Source: Glutamicibacter halophytocola
GTDB taxonomy: Bacteria; Actinomycetota; Actinomycetes; Actinomycetales; Micrococcaceae
Assembly: GCF_001302565.1 (NCBI RefSeq)
Contig: NZ_CP012750.1
Location: 310,001-374,000 of the forward strand
Direction: 5' to 3'
Length of the DNA: 64,000 nucleotides
The position numbers were made by a program, and so were the translations under genes. Of this stretch, positions 44,469-52,789 are shown piece after piece. Every line of letters begins with the position of its first letter. The first letter of the stretch is position 1. A model generated the notes under the pieces. That model was not told where the DNA came from, did not search any database, and saw only the letters and a program-made list of their open reading frames with translations.

Positions 44469-44963
44469 CTAGGCGAGCACCTGGCGCTTGGAGGAAATCA
44501 CGCCGGTATTGAACCCGGCCAGGCGCAGGCCGCCGTGGAAGCGGGCGTGTTCGATCTTCACGCAGCGGTCCATCACGACATTCATGCCTGCGGCCTCGGC
44601 ACGGCGGGCCACGTCCTCATGCCATGATCCCAGCTGCAGCCAGAGCGTCTTCGCGCCCACGGCCAATGCCTCATCCAAAACCGATGGCAGGTCATCATGC
44701 TTGCGGAAGACCTCCACCAGATCCGGAGCCTCTGGCAGGTCCGCGAGGGACTTGTACACCGGCTGGCCCAGGATCTCATCCAGCACCGGGTTGATGAAGT
44801 ACACCTTGTACTTGGATGAGGACAGCAGGTAGGTCGCTACGAAGTAGCTGGCCCGCGATGGCTTGTTGGAGGCTCCCACGATGGCGATGGACTTGGTTTC
44901 GCGCAGGATGTTCAGCCGTTGCGCGGCTCCCGGGCCTTCCCAGGTGCGTTCGGTGGTGCTCAT
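44469..44963 (-). CDS. CoA-binding domain protein (YccU-like)
   Basis: A 164-residue Rossmann protein. Seen: SIAIVGASNKPSRASYFVAT (nucleotide-binding loop), VYFINPVLDEILGQPVY, PDLVEVFRKHDDLP, TLWLQLGSWHE and the closing VMDRCVKIEHARF, the whole pattern of the CoA_binding_2 family. The exact function is unknown in the family. ATG 44963 is within the metY stop (TAATG), preceded by AAGGGAG, so it is translated with metY; the longer upstream start would lie inside metY. The pairing with O-acetylhomoserine sulfhydrylase is also seen in related actinobacteria and suggests a link to sulfur metabolism. Confidence 0.88.
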   Translation of the reverse strand: MSTTERTWEGPGAAQRLNILRETKSIAIVGASNKPSRASYFVATYLLSSSKYKVYFINPVLDEILGQPVYKSLADLPEAPDLVEVFRKHDDLPSVLDEALAVGAKTLWLQLGSWHEDVARRAEAAGMNVVMDRCVKIEHARFHGGLRLAGFNTGVISSKRQVLA

Positions 44964-46336
44964 TAGTTGGCTCCCTTCGGTGCTGCAGGAATGGCGCACG
45001 CGGCACCATCATAGGCGGGTTCCGCAAATTCATCGGCGGAACCGGAGACCGCTTCCTGGGAGGCGGCCAAAGCCTGGTCCAGATCCCAGAGGATGTCTTC
45101 GACATCTTCCAGGCCCACCGACAGGCGGATCAGGTCTTCGGGGACGCCGGCGGCAATCAGCTGGTCTGCGCTGAGCTGCTGGTGGGTGGTGGAGGCCGGG
45201 TGCAGCACCAGGGTGCGGGCATCGCCGATATTGGCCAAGTGGCTGGCCAGCTGCAGGGCTTCGATGAACTTGGAGCCGGCTTGGCGTCCGCCCTTCACGC
45301 CAAAGCTGAAGACCGAACCGACACCCATGGGCAGCAGTTCCGTGGCGTGGGCATGCTGCGGGTGGGATTCCAGTCCGGCGTAGTTCACGTAGGTGACCCG
45401 TGGATCAGCTTCGAGCCAGGCGGCGACCTGCTTGGCATTGGCCAAGTGGTTGTCCATGCGCTGGGGCAGGGTTTCCAGGCCCTGCAAGAGCTGGAATGCC
45501 GACTGGGCCGGCAGGGCCGGGCCGAAGTCGCGCAGCTGCTCGCTGCGCAGCTTGGTGAGGAAGCCGTATTCGCCGAAGTTGGCCCACCAGGAAACGTTGC
45601 CGTAGCTGGCCACCGGTTCGGTCATCGCGGGGAACTTGCCGTTGCCCCAGTCGAATTTGCCGGACTCGATGACCACGCCGCCGAGGGTCGTGCCGTGGCC
45701 GCCAATGAACTTGGTTGCCGAGTGGATGACAATATCGGCCCCGTGCTCGATAGGGCGCAGGATATAAGGGGGAGTGAGCGTGGAGTCGACCACCAGCGGG
45801 ATCAGGTGGCGGTGCGCCACCTCTGCCAGGCCCTTCAGGTCGGCAATGTCGCCCGAGGGGTTGGCCACCACCTCGGTGTACACCGCCTTGGTGTTCTCTT
45901 CAATGGCCGCTTCGAAGTCGGCTGGGTCATTGGAGTCGACGAAGGTGGTGTTGATGCCAAAGCGGCGCAGCGAAACATCAAGCTGGGTGATGGTTCCCCC
46001 GTAGAGCTTCGAGGAGGCCACGATGTGGTCGCCGGCCTGGGCCAGAGCGGCAAAGGTCACGAACTCGGCGGCCATGCCGGAGCCGGTGGCTACAGCGCCG
46101 ATGCCGCCCTCCAGCGAGGCCATGCGCTCCTCGAAAGCCGCGACGGTCGGGTTGCCGATGCGCGAGTAGATATTGCCGTACTTCTGCAGCGCGAAGAGGT
46201 TGGCCGCGTCGTCGGCGTCCTTGAAGACAAATGAGGTGCTCTGGTAGATGGGTACTGCGCGGGCGCCGTGCTCCGCATCGGGGGTGCCACCGGCGTGCAA
46301 TGCGCGGGTGCGGAATCCAAACTTGTGATCTGCCAT
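44963..46336 (-). CDS. metY: O-acetylhomoserine sulfhydrylase
   Basis: A 457-residue Cys/Met-metabolism PLP enzyme. Seen: FGFRTRALHAGGTPD start, YGNIYSRIGNPTVAAFEERM, GSGMAAEFVTF, PLVVDSTLTPPYIL and HSATKFIGGHGTTLGG with the PLP lysine. It makes homocysteine from O-acetylhomoserine and sulfide in methionine synthesis. It has the insertion (WANFGEYGFLTKLRSEQLRD) and length that separate MetY from MetB. A SAM-I-type riboswitch in the leader indicates repression by S-adenosylmethionine. The CoA-binding gene follows in the same transcript. Confidence 0.95.
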   Translation of the reverse strand: MADHKFGFRTRALHAGGTPDAEHGARAVPIYQSTSFVFKDADDAANLFALQKYGNIYSRIGNPTVAAFEERMASLEGGIGAVATGSGMAAEFVTFAALAQAGDHIVASSKLYGGTITQLDVSLRRFGINTTFVDSNDPADFEAAIEENTKAVYTEVVANPSGDIADLKGLAEVAHRHLIPLVVDSTLTPPYILRPIEHGADIVIHSATKFIGGHGTTLGGVVIESGKFDWGNGKFPAMTEPVASYGNVSWWANFGEYGFLTKLRSEQLRDFGPALPAQSAFQLLQGLETLPQRMDNHLANAKQVAAWLEADPRVTYVNYAGLESHPQHAHATELLPMGVGSVFSFGVKGGRQAGSKFIEALQLASHLANIGDARTLVLHPASTTHQQLSADQLIAAGVPEDLIRLSVGLEDVEDILWDLDQALAASQEAVSGSADEFAEPAYDGAACAIPAAPKGAN

Positions 46337-46456
46337 GATGGCTTACGACTCCTTGTCGACGGGGTTTTCGCGCTTCACCGCCCGGCGGTGGTGCGATCGA
46401 GGCAGGAATCCCGGAATCAATGTCGCTTCTTGCTGTGGTTGAACAAGACAGGCGGC

Positions 46457-46548
46457 TGCATCGTTTCTGGCGGTAGCACCGTAACCACCGGATGTGGCAG
46501 GTTGCTGCGGCGTCAACGAACCAGATCTCTCAGACGCTCGGGATGGTG
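46457..46548 (-). promoter_or_regulatory. SAM-I (S-box) riboswitch in metY leader
   Basis: On the minus strand the leader reads CATCCCGAGCG, CTGAGAGATCTGG, TTGACGCCGCAGCAACC, GGTGCTACCGCCAG, AAACGATG. These are the conserved S-box core elements (CTGAGGGA-like junction, GCAACC kink-turn side, GGTGCTA..CCAG) with closing CATC/GATG ends. It lies about 120 bases before the metY ATG. Binding of SAM should switch metY expression off, probably at translation since no T-tract terminator follows. Confidence 0.8.
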
Positions 46549-46660
46549 TAACAATCTTCGCAACATGACCGTTCATGACCTAACTATGAGTCTTAACGTT
46601 GCGTATTGGACGTAATGCCGGAGATTCTTCGATCACCGTGCTCGCCGGTACGCTTGAGTC

Positions 46661-47221
46661 ATGGATACTGCGCTGGTATTGATCAGACACGGGCTGACCG
46701 ATTGGAATCTGGCCGGCCGCCTTCAGGGGCGCACCGACATTCCGCTCAACGACACCGGACGCGAACAAGCCCGCGGTGTAGGGCGCGAACTTCAAGGCCA
46801 GGGGTTCTCCCTGGTGCTGGCATCCCCGCTGGGCCGCGCGCAGGAAACCGCTGCGTTGATCGCCCGGGAGCTGGAGGCGGAGACCGGCCGGAGCGTCCCG
46901 GAATTGATTGAACGCGGTTTCGGACCGCTCGAAGGCCGGATCATGGCCCAGGTGAGCGATGAGGAATCGGCCGCGCTCCAGGATCAATTGGAGCCGATCG
47001 ACGAGATCCTGCGCAGGGCGATTCCTGCCTTGGTTGATCTGTCGATTGAGCATGCGGGCAGGAAGGTGGCCGTGGTCAGCCATGGAGCCACCATGCGCGC
47101 CATTCGTGACGCGCTGGCCGGAACCAAGCTGCCGCGCGGCGTGGACAATGGCGAGGTCATCGAGATTGACATCCAGCGCCTGCGCGAACTGGCTGAAGGG
47201 CTGGATCTGGTCAGCTGCTAG
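46661..47221 (+). CDS. histidine phosphatase family protein
   Basis: A 186-residue protein of the phosphoglycerate mutase-like superfamily. Seen: LVLIRHGLTDWN (catalytic RHG), NDTGREQARG, LASPLGRAQETAAL, LIERGFGPLEGR and VAVVSHGATMRAI (second His). It is a phosphatase or mutase of the CobC/GpmB type; the substrate is not readable. It is divergent from metY and stands alone. Confidence 0.9.
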   Translation: MDTALVLIRHGLTDWNLAGRLQGRTDIPLNDTGREQARGVGRELQGQGFSLVLASPLGRAQETAALIARELEAETGRSVPELIERGFGPLEGRIMAQVSDEESAALQDQLEPIDEILRRAIPALVDLSIEHAGRKVAVVSHGATMRAIRDALAGTKLPRGVDNGEVIEIDIQRLRELAEGLDLVSC

Positions 47222-47318
47222 GGGCTCAAAAGTTTTTCCTAATCGCCACCTCACATTTTTGCTCCGCGATGCGTTTACATGGTGAAAGCCCGTAAAGGTG
47301 CCGACCTTCAGGAGAGCC

Positions 47319-47816
47319 ATGCAAGTGCCGTTTGAGCGGATAGTCCAGGATTACGGGCTGAACGTGCTTCGCGTTTGCCGCGCCCTGCTCGATGAGCATC
47401 GCGCCCAGGATGCCTGGTCCGAAACTTTCCTTTCAGCGCTCAAGGCCTATCCGCAGCTTGCCGAGGACGCCAACGTCCTGGCCTGGCTGGTCCGCATTGC
47501 ACGGAACAAGGCCATCGATGAGCTGCGCAAGAACAAGCCGGAGATCCTCGTCGACCATCATCAGTGGGACCAGATTGATGGCGAGCCGCAACCGGCACTG
47601 CAGCTGGAGAATCTCCAGCTCTGGCAGGAAGTAGGCAGGCTCCCCGAGAAGCAGCGGCTGGTGGTCGGCTACAGGTATCTGGGCGGGCTGACCTATGCGC
47701 AGATTGCCCAAATGGTTTCTGGCACTGAAGCCGCCGCGCGGCGAGCGGGCAGCGACGGGCTCAAGAACCTTCGCCGATTGCTCGGCGATGACACACTGTG
47801 GCAGGAGAAGTCATGA
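47319..47816 (+). CDS. ECF-type RNA polymerase sigma factor
   Basis: About 165 residues. Region 2 is seen in DAWSETFLSALKAYPQL and VLAWLVRIARNKAIDELRKN. Region 4 is seen in LPEKQRLVVGYRYLGGLTYAQIA and the helix-turn-helix GTEAAARRAGSDGLKNLRR. ATG 47319 has AGGAG close upstream; GTG 47298 is possible. No anti-sigma gene follows. Instead its stop overlaps the ogt start (ATGA), suggesting that it is cotranscribed with a DNA repair methyltransferase and may serve an alkylation response. Region 2 is shorter and more diverged than in usual sigma factors. Confidence 0.85.
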   Translation: MQVPFERIVQDYGLNVLRVCRALLDEHRAQDAWSETFLSALKAYPQLAEDANVLAWLVRIARNKAIDELRKNKPEILVDHHQWDQIDGEPQPALQLENLQLWQEVGRLPEKQRLVVGYRYLGGLTYAQIAQMVSGTEAAARRAGSDGLKNLRRLLGDDTLWQEKS

Positions 47817-48442
47817 CTGATGCACCGATCAACTCTTCGGCAACCGGAGAAGAGGCCCAAGTTCTGGAGCAGCTGGGAATCGAGCTGCGGGCCAAGGCGC
47901 AGGCCGGGGATCTTGTCGATATTTCCTACCGAGTAGTTGATAGCCCGGTAGGGTCTTTGCTGCTGGCCAGCACCCCAGCCGGCCTGGTGCGGGTAGCTTT
48001 TGAAACAGAGGGCCATGAGAGGATTCTCGAGGTGCTCGCCCAGAAGCTCAGCCCGCGCATTCTCAAGGACCCCGCGCGTTTGGATGCTGTGGCCCAGCAA
48101 CTCGATGAGTACTTTGCCGGAACCCGGCACAACTTCGATGTGCCTCTGGACCTGAAGCTTTCCACCGACTTCCGCCGCCGGGTGCAGCTGGAACTGGGCA
48201 TGATCGGCTACGGGCAGACGTGGAGCTACTCGCAGATGGCGCAGCGCATTGGCAATCCCAAGGCCGTGCGCGCCGTAGGCTCGGCCTGCGCGACCAATCC
48301 GATTCCCATTGTCCTGCCCTGCCACCGGGTATTGCGCACCGATGGATCACTGGGCGGCTATCTTGGCGGACTCGAAGTGAAGACGGAATTGCTGACGCTG
48401 GAAAATCCCCGCTTTGGTGGTGCGCCGGGCACCCTCTTCTAG
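47813..48442 (+). CDS. ogt: methylated-DNA-protein-cysteine methyltransferase
   Basis: A 209-residue Ogt. Seen: the N-terminal ribonuclease-like part (VDSPVGSLLLASTPAGLVRV), FRRRVQLELGMIGYGQTWSYSQ helix-turn-helix, and the active site PIVLPCHRVLRTDGSLGGYLGG with the acceptor Cys. It removes methyl groups from O6-methylguanine by suicidal transfer. The N-terminus has about 30 extra polar residues. Coupled to the sigma-factor gene; convergent with the shikimate dehydrogenase-like gene only 9 bases away. Confidence 0.93.
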   Translation: MTDAPINSSATGEEAQVLEQLGIELRAKAQAGDLVDISYRVVDSPVGSLLLASTPAGLVRVAFETEGHERILEVLAQKLSPRILKDPARLDAVAQQLDEYFAGTRHNFDVPLDLKLSTDFRRRVQLELGMIGYGQTWSYSQMAQRIGNPKAVRAVGSACATNPIPIVLPCHRVLRTDGSLGGYLGGLEVKTELLTLENPRFGGAPGTLF

Positions 48443-48451
48443 GTTTTTCGC

Positions 48452-49288
48452 TCAGTTGTTGTCGCGGATGCGCTGAAGCGAGTGCCGGAGCTGGGTCTTG
48501 CTCTGCTCGGGCAAGCCAAGCAGCGGGACCATGGCTTCGGCTTGAAGCAGCAAATGCTCCCAGCCGTCGGAATATTCCAGGCCTTGCTCGATGGCAGCCT
48601 TGATGGTTCCGGTCGTGTGCGCGCTGTACACAAAATCATAGACATAGGTGCCAGGAAGCAGGTGCACGGTGCCCCAAGCGGCCCCGTCTTCGGCATGCTT
48701 GCCGATGGGCGTGGCATTAATGATGAGGGAAGCCTGCGCTGCGGCCTGCGATGCCCGGGGCCAATCCACGCTCTTGCCCGGGACTCCCATGTGGGTGGCC
48801 AAGGAGAGCAGCTGGTTGGCCGCTTCTTGATCACGGTCCGCGATGGTGACGGTGCCGATATGTCCTTGGAGCGCAACCAGAGCTGCGCGGGCCGCGCCAC
48901 CGGCACCGAGGAATACAACGTGATCATGCATTCTGGTAGCCAGTTTGGTTGCCACCGCAATCAGATCGGTGTTGTAGGCATGGAGTTTTCCGCCCTGGCG
49001 GATCAATAGATTGGCTGCTCCACTGAGGCTGACCTGTTCGGAGCGTTCGTCGGCGATGCCTGCTGCCCACTGCTTATGCGGCATGGTCACGTTGGCGCCT
49101 ATGACTTCCGTTGAGAGCAGGCTGTTGCGGATTTCCTGCATGGGGCTGTGCGCGGGAACGTCCCGTGGCTCGTAGCTCCAGTGATTGCCCAGCGCCTCGA
49201 ACACAGGATTCCAGAGATCCGGCGACATGGTTTGCGAAGCATGGGAACCAATGATGAACAGCTGTGTTGCGTTGATGGAGTGGCTCAT
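48452..49288 (-). CDS. shikimate/quinate dehydrogenase family protein
   Basis: A 278-residue AroE-like enzyme. Seen: the N-terminal substrate domain with FIIGSHASQTMSPDLWN, NVTMPHKQ (catalytic Lys) and NTDLIAVA (catalytic Asp), the Rossmann loop VVFLGAGGAARAAL, and C-terminal YSDGWEHLLLQAEAM. The GSHASQTMSP variant differs from the usual IGxPixHSlSP, so it is probably a catabolic or secondary paralogue rather than the biosynthetic AroE. ATG 49288 with AAAGGA 6 bases upstream is preferred to a longer start. It is divergent from an MHS-type transporter, which suggests a shikimate or quinate utilisation pair. Confidence 0.85.
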   Translation of the reverse strand: MSHSINATQLFIIGSHASQTMSPDLWNPVFEALGNHWSYEPRDVPAHSPMQEIRNSLLSTEVIGANVTMPHKQWAAGIADERSEQVSLSGAANLLIRQGGKLHAYNTDLIAVATKLATRMHDHVVFLGAGGAARAALVALQGHIGTVTIADRDQEAANQLLSLATHMGVPGKSVDWPRASQAAAQASLIINATPIGKHAEDGAAWGTVHLLPGTYVYDFVYSAHTTGTIKAAIEQGLEYSDGWEHLLLQAEAMVPLLGLPEQSKTQLRHSLQRIRDNN

Positions 49289-49467
49289 TGTTGTCCTTTC
49301 GAGACGAGCTTGCCCAGCATGGATTACGGAAACCGCCACACCTCTTGTGACTCGCCTCACCTTGCTGTACTTTAACTATTGTCGCATATCGCACGTTTGT
49401 GCGTATACCGTACAACTAACATTAGTGCAGGACGGAAAGCATCCCTGCTGCTGTGGAAGGACATCCC
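49289..49467. promoter_or_regulatory. divergent promoter region
   Basis: 179 bases between the dehydrogenase and transporter starts, AT-rich in the middle, with GTATACCGTACAAC near 49401. It must drive both genes; no operator is assigned. Confidence 0.45.
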
Positions 49468-50805
49468 ATGAGCAAGACCATCAGCCATTCGAGCGCCAGC
49501 CTCGACGAGGAACAGCGGCGCAGGCTCAAGCGCGCCAAGAAGGCGGCGCTCGCGGGATTCCTCGGCGGCGCGCTGGAATACTATGACTTCTTCATCTACG
49601 CGACGGCCGCCTCGCTGATCTTTTCCAAGATCTTCTTCCCTTCCGGGGATGCGACCATCGCCCTGCTTGCATCCTTCGCGACTTTCGGAGTCGCCTACAT
49701 TGCCAGGCCTTTCGGCGCGGTGTTCTTCGGGCATCTCGGTGACAAGATTGGGCGCAAGGCAACGCTGGTGATGACCTTGGTGCTGATGGGCTCGGCAACC
49801 TTCCTCATCGGTGTGCTGCCCGATTTCTCGACTGCCGGATACTGGGCTCCAGCGCTTCTGGTGATCCTGCGCTTGATGCAGGGGCTTTCTGCCGGTGCGG
49901 AGACCGCCGGCGCGTCGGCGCTATCCACCGAGGAAGCTCCGGAAGGCCGTCGTGGATTTTTCGCCAGCTTTGCGATGAGCGGCATTTCCTTTGGCATCGT
50001 TCTGGCCTCGATCGCGTTCCTTCCGGTAGCGGCGATGGACGAGCCGGCGCGTCTGGCCTGGGGCTGGCGAATCCCATTCTGGCTGTCATTGCTGGTTCTC
50101 GTGGCCGCCTTCCTGGTGCGCCGCTCCTTGGAGGAGCCCGAGGTATTTGAGGAAAAGCAGGAAGAAGAACAGCTGGTGAAGCTGCCTTTCACCAAGATGA
50201 TCACCACCCACCCGGCCCAGTTCATGCAAGTGGCGCTGATGTCCTTCCAGGTGGTCACGAATACGTTCATGCAGTCCTTCGGGTTGGCTTATGCAGTGTC
50301 CGTGGGCATTCCCGCGGCGACCATGTTGTGGGTGAGCATCGCCGGAAACGTGGTTGCCATTGTCAGCCAGCCGTTCTTTGCCCGGCTCTCGGATAATTTC
50401 GGGCGCAAGAAGGTGTTTATCGGAGGCGTGCTGGGTTCTGGCGTGATGATCTTCGTGTACTTCCTGACGATTTCCACGGGCAATCTGGCCATGGTCTTTG
50501 TGTCCAGCATGCTGATTACGGCCGGAACGTACGCAGCCTCGAATTCCGTGTACCCGGCGTGGTTCTCTGAACTGTTCAACGTGAAGGTCCGCTATTCGGG
50601 AATGGCCATCGGGCTGCAGGTCGGTATCCTCTGTGCCGGCTTTACCCCGCTGCTGGCCACGGCACTTGTTGGCAGCGTGTCGGCCAACTGGGGCCCAGCG
50701 GCGTGGATTGTTGCCGCGTCGTCGATTCTTGCCATTGCTGGCGCGGCGTGGGCGCGGGAAACCAGCAAGACGGACCTGCGGGAGCTGGGCAACCCGGTTC
50801 CCTAG
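49468..50805 (+). CDS. MHS-family metabolite:proton symporter (shikimate-type)
   Basis: A 445-residue major facilitator of the metabolite:H+ symporter group. Seen: GGALEYYDFFIYATAASLIF (typical first helix), YIARPFGAVFFGHLGDKIGRK (motif A), LRLMQGLSAGAETAGASAL, and YSGMAIGLQVGILCAGFTPLLA near the end. About twelve hydrophobic segments. ATG 49468 has GAAGGA 6 bases upstream. The group includes shikimate, citrate and proline/betaine carriers. The divergent shikimate dehydrogenase-like gene favours shikimate/quinate, though this is inference. Confidence 0.87.
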   Translation: MSKTISHSSASLDEEQRRRLKRAKKAALAGFLGGALEYYDFFIYATAASLIFSKIFFPSGDATIALLASFATFGVAYIARPFGAVFFGHLGDKIGRKATLVMTLVLMGSATFLIGVLPDFSTAGYWAPALLVILRLMQGLSAGAETAGASALSTEEAPEGRRGFFASFAMSGISFGIVLASIAFLPVAAMDEPARLAWGWRIPFWLSLLVLVAAFLVRRSLEEPEVFEEKQEEEQLVKLPFTKMITTHPAQFMQVALMSFQVVTNTFMQSFGLAYAVSVGIPAATMLWVSIAGNVVAIVSQPFFARLSDNFGRKKVFIGGVLGSGVMIFVYFLTISTGNLAMVFVSSMLITAGTYAASNSVYPAWFSELFNVKVRYSGMAIGLQVGILCAGFTPLLATALVGSVSANWGPAAWIVAASSILAIAGAAWARETSKTDLRELGNPVP

Positions 50806-50837
50806 ACCCGAGGACCGAGGCGTTAGTAATAAATTGG

Positions 50838-50881
50838 CCAATGGCCGCCAACTCCGAAAATTCGGAGTTGGCGGCCATTGG
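50838..50881 (+). terminator. terminator hairpin of the MHS gene
   Basis: Perfect 21-base inverted repeat around AA (50838-50858 and 50861-50881), 32 bases after the stop. Confidence 0.85.
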
Positions 50882-51294
50882 CGTCTTTGCGCAACTGATC
50901 GCGTGCCGCAAGTGATTGGTCGAGTTATTTTCCGGATGCTTTGGCTTCGTCGAAGCCTGGCATCCGGTTGTGCGTTATGCCTTCTCCGATCGGCGATAGC
51001 TTGCGCTTCAGGGTAGGCGGCAGCCCGTAGATAGCAGCCCACCGCCAGGGGACCAGCGGAAATAACTAACAAACCCCTTGCGTGATATGTGATCACAAAT
51101 TACAGTTAATGTGAGAGCCGTTACATCGGAGGCGTGCAAGGCCTTCCAAACGCGTTATCAAAGTTGGTGCCCGGATCTATGGAAACTAATTGATCCGAAG
51201 TGCAGTTGCAGCGCTCAGCCTGCGTTACCCCACACATTACCTCGCGCAATGGCGCGCTATTTGTCGACCCCTGATTTAAAGGAGAAATGTACTC
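50882..51294 (+). promoter_or_regulatory. leader and GntR operator of the amine oxidase gene
   Basis: No gene. TGTGATCACA at 51088-51097 is a palindrome shared with 55103-55112 and 54319-54328. The similarity to the dapA-like leader extends over some 50 bases (GTGATCACA.ATTAC.GTTAA...GCCGTTACA.CGGA), so promoter and operator seem duplicated. It leaves a leader of about 170 bases. Confidence 0.75.
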
Positions 51295-52677
51295 ATGAAA
51301 GACGTAGTTATCGTTGGAGCCGGGTTGGCTGGTCTTTCTGCTGGGTGGCGCCTGCGTCACTGGGACTCGCTATTGCTCGAAGCTGATGACCGTGTCGGCG
51401 GGCGCATCAAGTCGGAACGCCGTGGGGCCTACTGGCTGAATTGGGGTGGCCATGTTTTCGCCGGAGAGGACTCCTCGACTGAAGCGCTGCTCAACGAAGT
51501 AGGCGTCACGGCGGTCAACATTCCCGGCTCGTTGCAAGCGATGTCGATGAACGGAAAGTTCTTGAAGAGCGGGCATATCGCTACTTATCCGCTGCGCTTG
51601 CCCATGAGCCTGAGTGATCGGATCGCAACTTTCAAAGGCGGTCTCAAGGTCGTATCCGGCGTTGCAAAATACACGTCAGTGGTACGCAAGCGCGCCGGCG
51701 AATCAGGTGCTACCCGCCAGCAGAGAATCTACGACTTTGAAAACGAGCGCAGTTTCCAGGACTTCATTGGCGACCTGCCAGAAGACGCGGCATCTCTCTT
51801 CAAGACGACGGTCACTCGATCGGCCGGAACGATGGATCAAATTTCGGCCGGGGCAGGAATTGGCTACTTCAGCCTGGTCCTCGGTTTCGGACAGGGGTTG
51901 AGCAAGGGGATCGTAGGCGGTCCGTCAACGTTGACGGAAAGCATTGCAGCTGCGTTGGACGACCGTATTGAACGTGGCGCAAAGGTCCAGGAAGTCATCC
52001 ACAAGAGCAATTCGGTCATCGTGCGCTATCAGCAGCACGGCCAGATCCACGAGGTCGAAGCCCGGACGGTCATCTTGGCAACAACTGCAGATATTTCTCA
52101 TCAGGTGGGCGTCGACCTTCCAGCGGATCTGAAGGACGCGCTGTCCCAAATCAAATATGGTCCGCACGTCAGCACCGCTTTCCTGACCAACGAAACGTCG
52201 GCAAGGCCTTGGGACGACATTTATGCAATTGCCGCTCCAAAGCGTTCGTTCGCGATTGCGCTGAATCAAGCGAGCATTGTTCGAGGCAGTGAATCTGCTC
52301 GCCAGCCGGGCGGAAGCATGATGACGTTCTCCCCAGCTGATCTTGGGCAGGCGCTGTTGGAAAAGCCTGACGAAGAAGTCATAGAAACGCACCTGCGGGA
52401 TTTGGACGAAGTCCTCGGCGGAAAATTCGCTGATTCCGTGACCGAGGCGAAAACCGAACGGTGGAAGATGGCCTCGCCGTATTCCTTCCCGGGCCGGGCC
52501 AAACTGCAAAGCACCCTGATGCGAGGTACTGATCGCGTGTTCCTGGCAGGCGATTTCATGGGCACGCTGTACACCGAATCATCAATTACCTCTGGCTTCG
52601 CCGCTGCTCAGAATGCGGCGCGCGTGCTGGCCACGCATCGGCAAAGCCCGAAGCTCGAATTCCGCAAAGCGGTATAG
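51295..52677 (+). CDS. FAD-dependent amine oxidase family protein
   Basis: A 460-residue flavoprotein. Seen: the dinucleotide-binding start KDVVIVGAGLAGLSAGWRL, LLLEADDRVGGRIKSERRG, YWLNWGGHVF, a mid VEARTVILATTADI, and the C-terminal FAD motif RVFLAGDFMGTLYTESSITSGFAAA. The fold is that of flavin amine oxidases/protoporphyrinogen-oxidase-like proteins. The substrate is probably an amine or amino acid, given its regulon partners (amino-acid symporter, lyase, aminoaldehyde-type dehydrogenase). AAGGAG lies 9 bases before the ATG. Confidence 0.85.
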   Translation: MKDVVIVGAGLAGLSAGWRLRHWDSLLLEADDRVGGRIKSERRGAYWLNWGGHVFAGEDSSTEALLNEVGVTAVNIPGSLQAMSMNGKFLKSGHIATYPLRLPMSLSDRIATFKGGLKVVSGVAKYTSVVRKRAGESGATRQQRIYDFENERSFQDFIGDLPEDAASLFKTTVTRSAGTMDQISAGAGIGYFSLVLGFGQGLSKGIVGGPSTLTESIAAALDDRIERGAKVQEVIHKSNSVIVRYQQHGQIHEVEARTVILATTADISHQVGVDLPADLKDALSQIKYGPHVSTAFLTNETSARPWDDIYAIAAPKRSFAIALNQASIVRGSESARQPGGSMMTFSPADLGQALLEKPDEEVIETHLRDLDEVLGGKFADSVTEAKTERWKMASPYSFPGRAKLQSTLMRGTDRVFLAGDFMGTLYTESSITSGFAAAQNAARVLATHRQSPKLEFRKAV

Positions 52678-52789
52678 CGCTGAGCCACCGGGCATTGAGC
52701 ACCGAAACATCCCGCGATTGGGCGAGTATTTGATCGCGGAGTTCTACAACCAATTTTCATGATTCACGACAGGGAAAGAGAGAAGACAA

